Assembly (NCBI GenBank): GCA_934394815.1
Contig: CAKRRD010000064.1
Span: 1-6,985, forward strand
Origin: an uncultured Acetatifactor sp.
GTDB lineage: Bacteria; Bacillota; Clostridia; Lachnospirales; Lachnospiraceae
Length of the DNA stretch: 6,985 nucleotides
Direction of reading: 5' to 3'
In this document: positions 1-6,580 of the stretch, in pieces
Layout of the letters: each line of letters opens with the position of its first letter
Numbering within the stretch: the first letter of the stretch is position 1
Notes under the pieces: generated by a model
Told to the model about the DNA's origin: nothing
Databases searched by the model: none
Seen by the model: the letters and a program-made list of their open reading frames with translations, nothing else
Program-made: the position numbers and the translations under genes

Positions 1-146
1 TCGCCGGACTGGAAAAAGATGTGGTGTTAGTCGGAGTCGGCAGCCGCGTGGAGATCTGGAGCAAGGATAAGTGGGAGAACATGAACTCCGATGCCGATAT
101 GGATGAGATCACCGGTGCCATGGAAGGACTGGGACTGACCATTTAA
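1..146 (+). CDS. mraZ: MraZ, C-terminal end (5' partial)
   Basis: The open frame starts at base 3 and ends at TAA 144-146, so only about the last 47 residues of a protein of roughly 140 residues are present. The visible part includes VVLVGVGSRVEIWSKDKWE, which matches the conserved end of the second SpoVT/AbrB-like domain of MraZ. MraZ is a DNA-binding regulator encoded first in the dcw cluster, where in studied bacteria it binds repeats in its own promoter and controls the operon. Its place directly before rsmH supports the call. The gap to the rsmH start is 34 bases with no terminator, so the two are probably co-transcribed. The promoter and N-terminal domain lie outside the window. Confidence 0.9.
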   Translation, partial: AGLEKDVVLVGVGSRVEIWSKDKWENMNSDADMDEITGAMEGLGLTI

Positions 147-180
147 CGAATGAAAACGTGACTGAGAAAGGATGACCGTC

Positions 181-1110
181 GTGGAATTTAATCATTATTC
201 TGTGATGCTGCATGAGACCATCGAACAACTGAATATCCGACCGGACGGCATCTATGTGGACGGAACCTTAGGTGGTGGAGGACATGCTTATGAAGTATGC
301 AGCCATCTGCAGAACGGACATTTCTACGGGATCGATCAGGATGATGCGGCCATAGCAGCGGCCTCCGCCAGATTACAGCTCTTTGGAGACAAAGTGACCG
401 TGATCCGCAACAATTACGTGAATGCGGTGGAAGCCCTCAGAGAATACGGTGTCACCGGTGTGGACGGGATTGTGCTGGATCTGGGAGTATCCTCCTACCA
501 GCTGGATACGGAGGACAGAGGATTTTCCTATCGGTTTGATGCCCCTCTTGACATGCGGATGGATCGCAGGCAGACCCTTACAGCGAGAGATATTGTCAAC
601 AACTATTCCGAGATGGAACTGTATCACATCATCCGGGATTACGGTGAGGATCCTTTTGCCAAGAATATAGCGAAACACATTGTGAAAAACAGGGCGGACA
701 AGCCCATTGAGACCACATTTGAATTAAACGAGATCATCAAAGCTGCAGTTCCGGCGAAGATGCGGCAGAACGGGCATCCTTCGAAGCAGACATTTCAGGC
801 CATCCGTATTGAATGCAATCAGGAACTGGAAGTACTGAAAAAGGCATTGGATGAACTGATCGATCTGTTGAATCCCGGCGGAAGGTTCTGTATTATCACG
901 TTCCATTCTCTGGAAGACCGGATCGTGAAAAATGCATTCCGCAGGAATGAAAATCCCTGTACCTGTCCTCCGGAATTTCCGGTGTGCGTATGCGGTAAGG
1001 TCTCCAAGGGAAAGGTGATCACCAGAAAGCCGATCCTTCCCAGCGCGGAAGAATTGGAAGTAAACAGCAGATCCAAGAGTGCAAAACTCAGGGTATTTGA
1101 AAAGAAATAA
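181..1110 (+). CDS. rsmH: 16S rRNA (cytosine(1402)-N(4))-methyltransferase RsmH
   Basis: RsmH (MraW) transfers a methyl group from S-adenosylmethionine to N4 of C1402 in the 16S rRNA decoding centre; it is a cytoplasmic enzyme. From the GTG start at 181 the protein is 309 residues, normal for the family. Motifs in order are the SAM-binding loop DGTLGGGGH (about 27-35), the acidic GIDQDD strand end (about 50-55), [12 protein letters not shown] (about 98-109), [16 protein letters not shown] (about 113-128), the catalytic-domain segment [12 protein letters not shown] (about 236-247), a four-Cys stretch [12 protein letters not shown], and the C-terminal SRSKSAKLR signature. An in-frame ATG exists at 172, but it overlaps the only good Shine-Dalgarno (AAAGGA, 167-172). 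GTG 181 lies 8 bases after that SD and gives the usual short MEFNH-type N-terminus, so I prefer 181. The 172 start would add only three residues. Confidence 0.95.
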   Translation: MEFNHYSVMLHETIEQLNIRPDGIYVDGTLGGGGHAYEVCSHLQNGHFYGIDQDDAAIAAASARLQLFGDKVTVIRNNYVNAVEALREYGVTGVDGIVLDLGVSSYQLDTEDRGFSYRFDAPLDMRMDRRQTLTARDIVNNYSEMELYHIIRDYGEDPFAKNIAKHIVKNRADKPIETTFELNEIIKAAVPAKMRQNGHPSKQTFQAIRIECNQELEVLKKALDELIDLLNPGGRFCIITFHSLEDRIVKNAFRRNENPCTCPPEFPVCVCGKVSKGKVITRKPILPSAEELEVNSRSKSAKLRVFEKK

Positions 1111-1139
1111 GATTTTATCGGTGAAAGTGGGAATAGAGT

Positions 1140-1589
1140 ATGGCACAGAGAAGAAACAACACCCCGTACATGTATGATAACACGGCGAGAGACTTACAGA
1201 TCCGGAGACAGATAGAGGAACCCCGGAGACAGCTGTCTCATGAGACGAGAAAAAACAGAGAAAAAGCAAGACATATGAGCATCGGCTATGTCACTTTTCT
1301 GATGGGAGCCCTGATCGCCTGCGCGGTCTTTCTGGTGAACTATATCCAGATGCAGTCAGAGCTGACCACGAAGATCACAGAGGTATCCAGAATGGAGAGC
1401 GAACTGAACTCTCTGAAACTGTCCAATGATGAAGAGTACAGCCGTATCACCAGCAATGTCAATCTGGAGGAGATCAAGAGAATCGCCATTGGTGAACTGG
1501 GAATGACTTATGCCAAAGAGGGACAGGTGATTCCTTATGAGAGCATCAGCAATGACTATATGCGTCAGGCGGAGGCCAGTCAGAATTAA
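1140..1589 (+). CDS. ftsL: FtsL-type cell division protein (bitopic membrane protein)
   Basis: This 149-residue protein has a basic, hydrophilic N-terminal cytoplasmic part (1-46), one membrane segment (about 48-67, YVTFLMGALIACAVFLV), and an extracytoplasmic region that starts as a predicted coiled coil (about 70-97). It ends with NLEEIKRIAIGELGMTYAKE, the pattern expected near the C-terminus of FtsL/DivIC proteins. FtsL works with DivIC and DivIB in the divisome and helps activate septal peptidoglycan synthesis by FtsW and the class B PBP. Sequence conservation in this family is low, so topology plus position between rsmH and a PBP gene carries the call. It begins 29 bases after rsmH. The ribosome binding site is weak (GTGGG, 1127-1131). 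Confidence 0.82.
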   Translation: MAQRRNNTPYMYDNTARDLQIRRQIEEPRRQLSHETRKNREKARHMSIGYVTFLMGALIACAVFLVNYIQMQSELTTKITEVSRMESELNSLKLSNDEEYSRITSNVNLEEIKRIAIGELGMTYAKEGQVIPYESISNDYMRQAEASQN

Positions 1590-1593
1590 GCCC

Positions 1594-1599
1594 GGGAGG
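1594..1599 (+). promoter_or_regulatory. Strong ribosome binding site that fixes a TTG start
   Basis: GGGAGG lies 7 bases before TTG 1607. No ATG or GTG in this frame sits at a suitable distance from a comparable site, and starting at the TTG puts a short basic segment in front of the membrane anchor. The start of the first PBP is therefore TTG 1607. Confidence 0.8.
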
Positions 1600-1606
1600 C
1601 CATAAG

Positions 1607-3871
1607 TTGAAGGAACAGAGACCTAAGAAATTTTCGATAAAAATGCAGAAGAAGCTGTTATGCCTGTATGCACTGATCATACTGGCATTTATTCTGCTGT
1701 CATTCCGTTTGTCCTGGATTGTGAAGGCCGACGGTGCAGATTATGAAAAACAGGTATTGTCGCAGCAGAAATATGATTCCGTGACATTGCCTTTCCGCCG
1801 CGGAGATATTGTAGATGCCAAGGGGACGAAGCTGGCAGTCAGTGAGAAGGTATACAATCTGGTCATTGACTCTTATGTCATGCTGAGCCGTGAGACTTAT
1901 CTGGAGCCGACATTGGAAGCGCTTTCTGCGAATTTTCCGGAGCTGGATATGACGGCAGTGAGACAGTATGTGATATCCCATCCGGATTCTTCCTGGTATG
2001 TACCGCTCCGGAGACTGAGCTATGATCAGATCAGCGGATTTCAGGCGGCGGCGCTGGAGGACAGCAAGATCAAGGGAGTCTGGTTTCAGGAAGAATACAA
2101 GAGAGTCTATCCCAACGGTTCACTGGCGGCGGATGTGATCGGTTTTGCCAGATCGGATAACGAGGGACAGTATGGACTGGAAGAATATTACAATGATGTT
2201 CTGAATGGTACTACCGGAAGAGAGTACGGTTATCTGAATGATGATGCCAATCTGGAGCGTACCATCAAGCCGGCCGTGGACGGTAATACGGTACACAGCA
2301 CCATTGATGCCAATATTCAGGGAATCGTGGAGAAATATCTGAAACAGTTTAACGACGAGCATAAGGATGCGGTACACCCCGGTAATGGTGCGGAAAATGT
2401 GGGCTGCATCATTATGGAAGTCAATACCGGCAATGTTCTGGCCATGGCAAGTTATCCGACCTATGACCTGAACGATACCCGGAATACGGATGCTTTGCTT
2501 GGATCCCGCAAGATCGAAATGGTGACCAATGCCAATGGCTATGACGTCCTGACCAAGACAGATACTTATTTTACACAGGAAGACATTGATGCCTTAACGG
2601 ATGACGAATTGCTGGACAACCTGAATTATCTGTGGAAGAACTATTGTATCTCCACCACTTATGAGCCGGGTTCCACGGCAAAGCCTTTTACCGTGGCAGC
2701 GGCACTGGAGAACGGAGCCATTACGGGAGACGAGCATTATCAGTGTAACGGATATCTGGAAGTCGGAGGACACACGATCAAATGCCACAGCTACCGTTCC
2801 GGCGGGGAAGGCGATGTATCGGTACAGAACTCCATTGCCTGGTCCTGCAACGTGGCTCTGATGAAGATCGCAGCGACTATGGGCAAGGAAGAATTTGCCA
2901 AATTCCAGCAGACCTTTAATTTCGGACTGAAGACGAACGTGGATCTGGCCGGAGAGGCGAGGACGGCAAGTCTTCTGTTTCCGGTAGACCAGATGGGAAG
3001 TGCTGATCTGGCGACCAACAGTTTCGGACAGAACTTTAATGTGACCATGATCCAGATGATCACGGGATTCTGCTCTCTGATCAACGGCGGCTACTATTAT
3101 GAGCCGCATATGGTGGATAAGATTACCAATTCCAGCGGTGCAACAGTGGAAAACATTGAGCCAAGAGTCTTACGCCAGACGATTTCCGAGAGTACTTCGG
3201 CGAAGATCAGACAGTACTGCCGTGCTACCGTTATGGAAGAGGGTGGCGACCGCAGAACCGGTAGAACCGCCAGACCGGCAGGCTATGCCATCGGTGGCAA
3301 GACCGGTACCGCAGAGACCATTCCCCGTAAAAACGGTGAGTATGTCGTATCCTTTATGGGATATGCACCGGCAGATGATCCGCAGATCGCTATCTATGTG
3401 GTGGTGGATCGTGCCAATGCATCCCCGCAGGATGATGCGAAGTTTGCTACCGGCATTGTGAGAAACGTTCTGACGGAAGTTCTGCCTTATCTGAATATTT
3501 TTATGACAGAAGAACTGTCGGAGACGGAGATTCAGGAACTGGCAGAGAAGCAGATCGAGATCACCAGCCAGTATACCCAGAAGCCGGAAGATGGTGAGGA
3601 TCAGAATAACAGTGATGGAACCGGGGACGGTCAGACGGGAGACGGTCAGAACGGTGATGGCGATGGGACAACCGGAGACGGCCAGACCGGAGATAATGCA
3701 ACGCCTTCCGAGGACTGGAGAAATTATCCGGTAGATCCGGCGACCGGTTATCTGGTAAGTCCCATTGACGGCGGATTGATCGATCCTGTGACGGGCGCGG
3801 ATGTTGGCGGCGACGATGCCATGGGAGACAGCCCGATCAATAATAATCTGCTGAATCAGCAGAATGAATAG
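1607..3871 (+). CDS. Class B penicillin-binding protein (FtsI/PBP2-type transpeptidase), first copy
   Basis: This 754-residue monofunctional DD-transpeptidase cross-links peptidoglycan outside the membrane; by position it is probably the divisome (FtsI/PbpB-type) enzyme. It has a basic N-terminus, one membrane anchor (about 17-34), and a PBP dimerisation domain (about 58-225, with RRGDIVDAKG). The transpeptidase domain (about 260-625) carries all three motifs: STAK with nucleophile Ser356 and Lys359, SCN at 413-415, and KTG at 565-567. An insertion of about 50 residues (about 290-340) sits between the YPTYDLND strand and the STAK motif. The second PBP has a shorter segment in the same place. 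No PASTA domain is visible. Instead there is a Gly/Asp-rich low-complexity tail (about 664-696), then YPVDPATGYLVSPIDGG and an Asn/Gln-rich end. It starts 17 bases after ftsL, consistent with one operon. Confidence 0.93.
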   Translation: MKEQRPKKFSIKMQKKLLCLYALIILAFILLSFRLSWIVKADGADYEKQVLSQQKYDSVTLPFRRGDIVDAKGTKLAVSEKVYNLVIDSYVMLSRETYLEPTLEALSANFPELDMTAVRQYVISHPDSSWYVPLRRLSYDQISGFQAAALEDSKIKGVWFQEEYKRVYPNGSLAADVIGFARSDNEGQYGLEEYYNDVLNGTTGREYGYLNDDANLERTIKPAVDGNTVHSTIDANIQGIVEKYLKQFNDEHKDAVHPGNGAENVGCIIMEVNTGNVLAMASYPTYDLNDTRNTDALLGSRKIEMVTNANGYDVLTKTDTYFTQEDIDALTDDELLDNLNYLWKNYCISTTYEPGSTAKPFTVAAALENGAITGDEHYQCNGYLEVGGHTIKCHSYRSGGEGDVSVQNSIAWSCNVALMKIAATMGKEEFAKFQQTFNFGLKTNVDLAGEARTASLLFPVDQMGSADLATNSFGQNFNVTMIQMITGFCSLINGGYYYEPHMVDKITNSSGATVENIEPRVLRQTISESTSAKIRQYCRATVMEEGGDRRTGRTARPAGYAIGGKTGTAETIPRKNGEYVVSFMGYAPADDPQIAIYVVVDRANASPQDDAKFATGIVRNVLTEVLPYLNIFMTEELSETEIQELAEKQIEITSQYTQKPEDGEDQNNSDGTGDGQTGDGQNGDGDGTTGDGQTGDNATPSEDWRNYPVDPATGYLVSPIDGGLIDPVTGADVGGDDAMGDSPINNNLLNQQNE
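3617..3694 (+). repeat. Imperfect Gly-Asp-Gln repeat inside the first PBP
   Basis: The DNA repeats units close to ACGGGAGACGGTCAG and encodes a GTGDGQTGDGQ-like pattern, which recurs later as GTTGDGQTGDN. It forms an acidic, glycine-rich linker beyond the transpeptidase domain, outside the cell membrane. Similar low-complexity C-terminal tails are common on clostridial class B PBPs. Repeats of this sort can change in copy number by slippage. Confidence 0.75.
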
Positions 3872-3890
3872 GCAATAATCGAACGAATAG

Positions 3891-3942
3891 CCTCATAACA
3901 AGAGCAATAAAATGTAAAAAGCTCTTGTTATGAGGTTTTTTT
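3891..3942 (+). terminator. Perfect 15-bp hairpin with T-tract; its 3' arm is also the next gene's RBS
   Basis: The left arm 3891-3905 (CCTCATAACAAGAGC) and right arm 3921-3935 (GCTCTTGTTATGAGG) are exactly complementary around a 15-base A-rich loop. Seven T residues (3936-3942) follow, a canonical intrinsic terminator on the + strand; there is no T-tract on the other side. It is unusual because the T-tract ends directly at ATG 3943. The only Shine-Dalgarno for that gene, GAGG (3932-3935, 7 bases before the ATG), is the last part of the right arm and is base-paired when the hairpin forms. The structure could therefore both reduce transcription into the second PBP and hide its RBS. Confidence 0.8.
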
Positions 3943-5091
3943 ATGGCAGATCATCAGAATCGTTTTTTTCACCGGAAAAAGATCATGACCATATTTTTTG
4001 TCTGTACGGCGGTGCTCTGCGGGCTGCTGGGGAGGCTTCTGTATCTGATGATATGGAGAGCGGATTACTACGAAGCGGCGGCCACCAGACTCCATGAAAG
4101 AGAACGCAGCATCAAAGCGGCCAGAGGACGGATTCTGGACCGGAACGGGGTGGTGCTGGCGGACAACAGGACTGTCTGTACCGTATCTGTGATCCACAAC
4201 CAGATCGAGGAACCGGAACGGGTGATCGCCATGCTGGTAAAGGAACTGGGGATCTCCGAGGAAGAAGCCAGAAAACGGGTGGAAAAATATTCCTCCATTG
4301 AGCGCGTCAAAAGCAATGTGGACAAAAAGATAGGAGACCGGATTCGGGAATATGATCTGGCGGGAGTAAAAGTCGACGAGGATTATAAAAGATATTACCC
4401 TTACGGGGATCTGGCCAGCAAAGTGCTGGGTTTTACCGGAGGGGACAATCAGGGGATTATCGGGCTGGAAGTGGTATATGAAGAGACGCTGCAGGGACAA
4501 CCGGGAATGATCCTGACGATCACAGATGCCAAGGGCATTGAAGTGGATACGGCGGGAGAACGCCGGGTGGAGCCGGTGCCGGGAAAGGACCTTCGGATCA
4601 GCATAGATCGCAACATTCAGGAATATGCCTCGCAGCTGGCGACACAGGCCTGTGCTGCAAAGGAGGCGGACAGCGTCTACATCGTGGCCATGAATCCACA
4701 GAATGGAGAGATCCTGGCCATGGTAAATTATCCGGAGTTTGACTTAAACGACCCATATACCCTGCCGGAGCAGACGGAAGTGAAGGAAGACGGAAGCATT
4801 GTGACCGTAGATCCGGCCACCCTGACTGCGGAGCAGAAGCAGGAGAAACTCAATGCCATGTGGCGCAACGGCTGTATCAATGATACCTACGAGCCGGGAT
4901 CCACCTTCAAGATCATTACCGCCGCCGCAGGCTTGGAGGCGGGAGTTGTCACACCGGAGAGCACCTTTTCCTGTCCGGGATTTATCATTGTGGATGACCG
5001 TAAGATCCGCTGCCATAAGATCGCCGGACACGGAAGCCAGACTTTTGTGCAGTGTATGGAGAATAGTTGTAACCAGAGGGTCTGGATCTGA
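3943..5091 (+). pseudogene. Second class B penicillin-binding protein (SpoVD-like), truncated after the SxN motif
   Basis: The remaining 382 residues contain an N-terminal basic stretch, a membrane anchor (about 14-37), a dimerisation domain (about 50-210, with RGRILDRNGVVLADN and YYPYGDLASKVLGF), and the first half of the transpeptidase domain. STFK (nucleophile Ser320, Lys323) and SCN (375-377) are present, but the reading ends five residues after SCN. The KTG motif and everything after it are missing; family members are usually well over 500 residues. By position (second of two PBPs in the dcw cluster) and motif style it resembles SpoVD, which is needed for spore cortex synthesis in sporulating Firmicutes; a vegetative PBP2 is the alternative. 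Frame +1 at 5088-5099 still reads LRLG, the residues usually found a few positions after SCN, which suggests frameshifted remains just past the break. The product is almost certainly inactive unless the insertion can be removed. Confidence 0.8.
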
Positions 5092-5129
5092 GGCTGGGGT
5101 GAGAGTGGGGAAAACGGGGGAATTTTTAA

Positions 5130-5158
5130 TTGCCTTTTGTATAAAACAATGGTACTAT
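5130..5158 (+). promoter_or_regulatory. SigA-type promoter with extended -10 for the recombinase-like gene
   Basis: A -35 of TTGCCT (5130-5135) is followed by a 17-base spacer and a -10 of TACTAT (5153-5158). A TG at 5150-5151, one base before the -10, makes an extended -10 element. AATTTTTAA just upstream resembles an UP-like tract. The predicted transcription start is near 5165, giving a leader of about 37 bases to ATG 5202. The promoter sits right at the insertion edge, so the gene does not rely on the interrupted dcw operon. Confidence 0.7.
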
Positions 5159-5164
5159 GTAATA

Positions 5165-5178
5165 AGAACGTATGTTTG
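5165..5178 (+). promoter_or_regulatory. Putative LexA (SOS) operator overlapping the transcription start
   Basis: AGAACGTATGTTTG matches the Gram-positive (DinR-type) LexA consensus CGAACRNRYGTTYG at 13 of 14 positions; only the first base (A for C) differs. It starts 6 bases after the -10 and covers the expected +1, a position where bound repressor would block transcription. The inference is that the gene is off in healthy cells and induced when LexA is cleaved after DNA damage. Confidence 0.65.
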
Positions 5179-5201
5179 AAACGTGGAAAAGGAGATTATA
5201 T

Positions 5202-6212
5202 ATGAATACAGGGGATACATTTAAGAGATTAGTAAAACAATTAATAGAAGAGGATCCTAAATACGATAATGAATTAAATGCTTTCATTGAGTATTTAGAA
5301 AAAAACAATTTATTAGATAAATGTTTTGTTTTATCAATAAATGACCTAAATCAATATTTTGATTCACTTGTAGGGGTCAGGATTGGTGCTCCTAGTGCGT
5401 TAAATGCTCATATTGCAGCATTATCAAGTTTATTTCAATATTTGATGAAGGCAAATTATAATTTTAGAGATTTACATGGTTATATAAATACGTCAATTTT
5501 CAGAACTACGTATTTGGACAAACTTGATACAGGCTCTAAGAAGGCAGTTATACCTATGTATCTTTTAAAAAGACTATTAGATAAAATGGATAATTATTTT
5601 ATTGAAAGAGACAAAAAGAAGTCTGATGATAAATATTATCACTTGCTGATTGCAAGATTATATATTGAGTTGTCTCTATTAGTACCATTGAAGCCTGGTG
5701 ATTTGTTAGCATTGAAAATTGGAAATGTAAAGATAACCCAATTTAGGGAAATTTCATACAATATGATATCTATACGTTTACCTAAAAATGTGAGAAACCA
5801 TATTATAGAAGCTATAGAATTTGCTGAAAAACATTACAATGTTTTATATTCGGACAAAGATGCCGTGTTTGAATTTTTGTATAATGCGGTAGGAATAACA
5901 GTTAAACCGAGCACAATTACTGGAGAACTGCAAAAATTATATAGGGCGTTAGGTATGGACGAATTATTAGAAACATATAAATCGGGAACAAAAAATGTTT
6001 CGTTGTATCCGGTAGAAAGTTATAAGAAGACAGCAATTTTCGAGATGCTTAATAATGGAGTTAATATAGTATATTTAAAACAACTGACAGGTTTAGATAT
6101 AGGTACGTTATTGGCAGACTATGACCTAGAACAAATAAAATCGAATGTTGATATTAAATCGTTTAATATTAATAGTAGTATCGCCAATTCTGATTATTAC
6201 ACTTATTTGTAA
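5202..6212 (+). CDS. Tyrosine-recombinase-like protein with degenerate catalytic motifs
   Basis: The protein is 336 residues from ATG 5202, chosen because AAAAGGAG (5187-5194) lies 7 bases upstream. The in-frame ATG at 5172 has no RBS and falls inside the LexA box. Residues about 20-90 look like a helical SAM-like core-binding domain (ELNAFIEYLEKNN to SLFQYLMKANY). The C-terminal half fits the tyrosine-recombinase catalytic fold: LSLLVPLKPGDLLALKIGNV aligns with the box I region (family pattern GLRxSEL), and KKTAIFEMLNNGVNIVYLKQLTG aligns with the HTFATHLLENG...ELLGH region. In that alignment Arg I is Lys164, the His-x-x-Arg pair is Glu272/Lys275, and the third His is Leu298, while the nucleophilic Tyr is kept as Tyr307. 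It may be a divergent or inactive recombinase, or a DNA-binding relative acting in element control. It is extremely AT-rich compared with the dcw genes. Fold assignment by eye only. Confidence 0.55.
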   Translation: MNTGDTFKRLVKQLIEEDPKYDNELNAFIEYLEKNNLLDKCFVLSINDLNQYFDSLVGVRIGAPSALNAHIAALSSLFQYLMKANYNFRDLHGYINTSIFRTTYLDKLDTGSKKAVIPMYLLKRLLDKMDNYFIERDKKKSDDKYYHLLIARLYIELSLLVPLKPGDLLALKIGNVKITQFREISYNMISIRLPKNVRNHIIEAIEFAEKHYNVLYSDKDAVFEFLYNAVGITVKPSTITGELQKLYRALGMDELLETYKSGTKNVSLYPVESYKKTAIFEMLNNGVNIVYLKQLTGLDIGTLLADYDLEQIKSNVDIKSFNINSSIANSDYYTYL

Positions 6213-6319
6213 AAACGGGAACAATTTCTAGAGAAGAAACTGCTTTCTTTGATATTTAAGACATTTGGAACAAATTTCCGTAGATTTTATATGAAATAGA
6301 AGATATAATATAAAAAAGG
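6213..6319. other. Intergenic region between recombinase-like gene and TA module
   Basis: This AT-rich spacer holds no gene. A weak six-pair hairpin AAGAAA/TTTCTT (6234-6249, loop CTGC) with a short T-run may end the upstream transcript, but it is too AT-rich to call a terminator with confidence. ATTTG-GAA-CAAAT (6263-6275) is a small palindrome upstream of the TA promoter. The segment starting AAAACGGG (6212-6219) repeats the octamer at 5111-5118 ahead of the recombinase-like gene. Confidence 0.5.
6281..6315 (+). promoter_or_regulatory. Putative TA operon promoter with flanking inverted repeat
   Basis: A consensus -10, TATAAT, is at 6304-6309. A poor -35 (TAGATT, 6281-6286) lies 17 bases upstream. 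An 8-bp inverted repeat, TTTTATAT (6285-6292) and ATATAAAA (6308-6315), brackets the spacer and overlaps the -10. Autoregulated TA operons usually carry such an operator for the antitoxin, but in sequence this AT-rich the repeat could be chance. Confidence 0.45.
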
Positions 6320-6346
6320 GTGTTTTTGAAAGGAGTTGATACTAGC

Positions 6347-6580
6347 ATGAGTATAGCGGAATTAACTGCAAAAATCGAAGGTCTGTCAGCGGACGATTAT
6401 AATATGGTAATCATGCTTGTTGATAGATTATCCGAAAAGTCAGAGGGAAACGGACTTAGAAGATTAAGCGAGGACGAACTGGTAAAGGAACTTACCGAAT
6501 CAATCCAGAAGAGTGACAAGGGAGTAACAAAGCCAGCAAGAACCATTTCAAAAAGCATGAGGGAAAAATATGCAGTTTAA
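6347..6580 (+). CDS. Putative antitoxin of a type II RelE/ParE-type TA pair
   Basis: This 77-residue protein lies directly upstream of, and overlaps by 11 bases, a RelE/ParE-family toxin; this is the standard antitoxin-first arrangement. The start is ATG 6347, preceded by AAAGGAG (6329-6335) at 11 bases, a slightly long spacing. A GTG at 6320 would lengthen it by nine residues but lacks an RBS. The N-terminal 30 residues (MSIAELTAKIEGLSADDYNM) look helical and could form a dimerisation/DNA-binding part. The C-terminal half is charged (LSEDELVKELTESIQKSDKG, then basic KPARTISKSMREKY), as expected of a flexible tail that wraps the toxin. I do not recognise a specific DNA-binding family; the call rests on size, context and overlap. 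It would neutralise the toxin and probably repress its own operon. Confidence 0.7.
   Translation: MSIAELTAKIEGLSADDYNMVIMLVDRLSEKSEGNGLRRLSEDELVKELTESIQKSDKGVTKPARTISKSMREKYAV

Noticed and set aside
422..670. Plus-strand frames inside rsmH and the first PBP (422-670, 2661-2861, 3099-3461).
   Set aside because: They are frame shadows of well-supported genes with no independent start signals.
724..1269. Long minus-strand open frames opposite rsmH (also 373-678, 819-1076) and opposite the PBPs (1700-1981, 2120-2377, 2594-3109, 2791-3084, 3928-4500, 4068-4325, 4744-5031).
   Set aside because: They lie inside clear + strand genes, have no matching RBS or recognisable domains, and are low-complexity antisense readings.
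3872..3942. SigE-type sporulation promoter before the second PBP.
   Set aside because: TCATAAC is faintly -35-like, but no acceptable -10 follows at the right distance, and the bases belong to the hairpin.
4853..5179. Overlapping + strand frame running out of the second PBP across the junction.
   Set aside because: It is a shifted reading of PBP codons, with an Arg/Pro/Ser-rich translation and no RBS. Its tail VRVGKTGEF is only suggestive of PBP remains.
5126..5308. Minus-strand 60-codon frame over the recombinase-like promoter.
   Set aside because: It overlaps the promoter, LexA box and gene start on the other strand, and has no RBS or homology that I recognise.
6234..6249. Terminator after the recombinase-like gene.
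   Set aside because: It is a six-pair, almost all A-T stem without a solid T-tract, too weak to list as a terminator.
6266..6280. Second LexA-like site (GGAACAAATTTCC) before the TA operon.
   Set aside because: The right half does not fit GTTC/GTTYG spacing; it has at least two core mismatches, so I do not count it as an SOS box.
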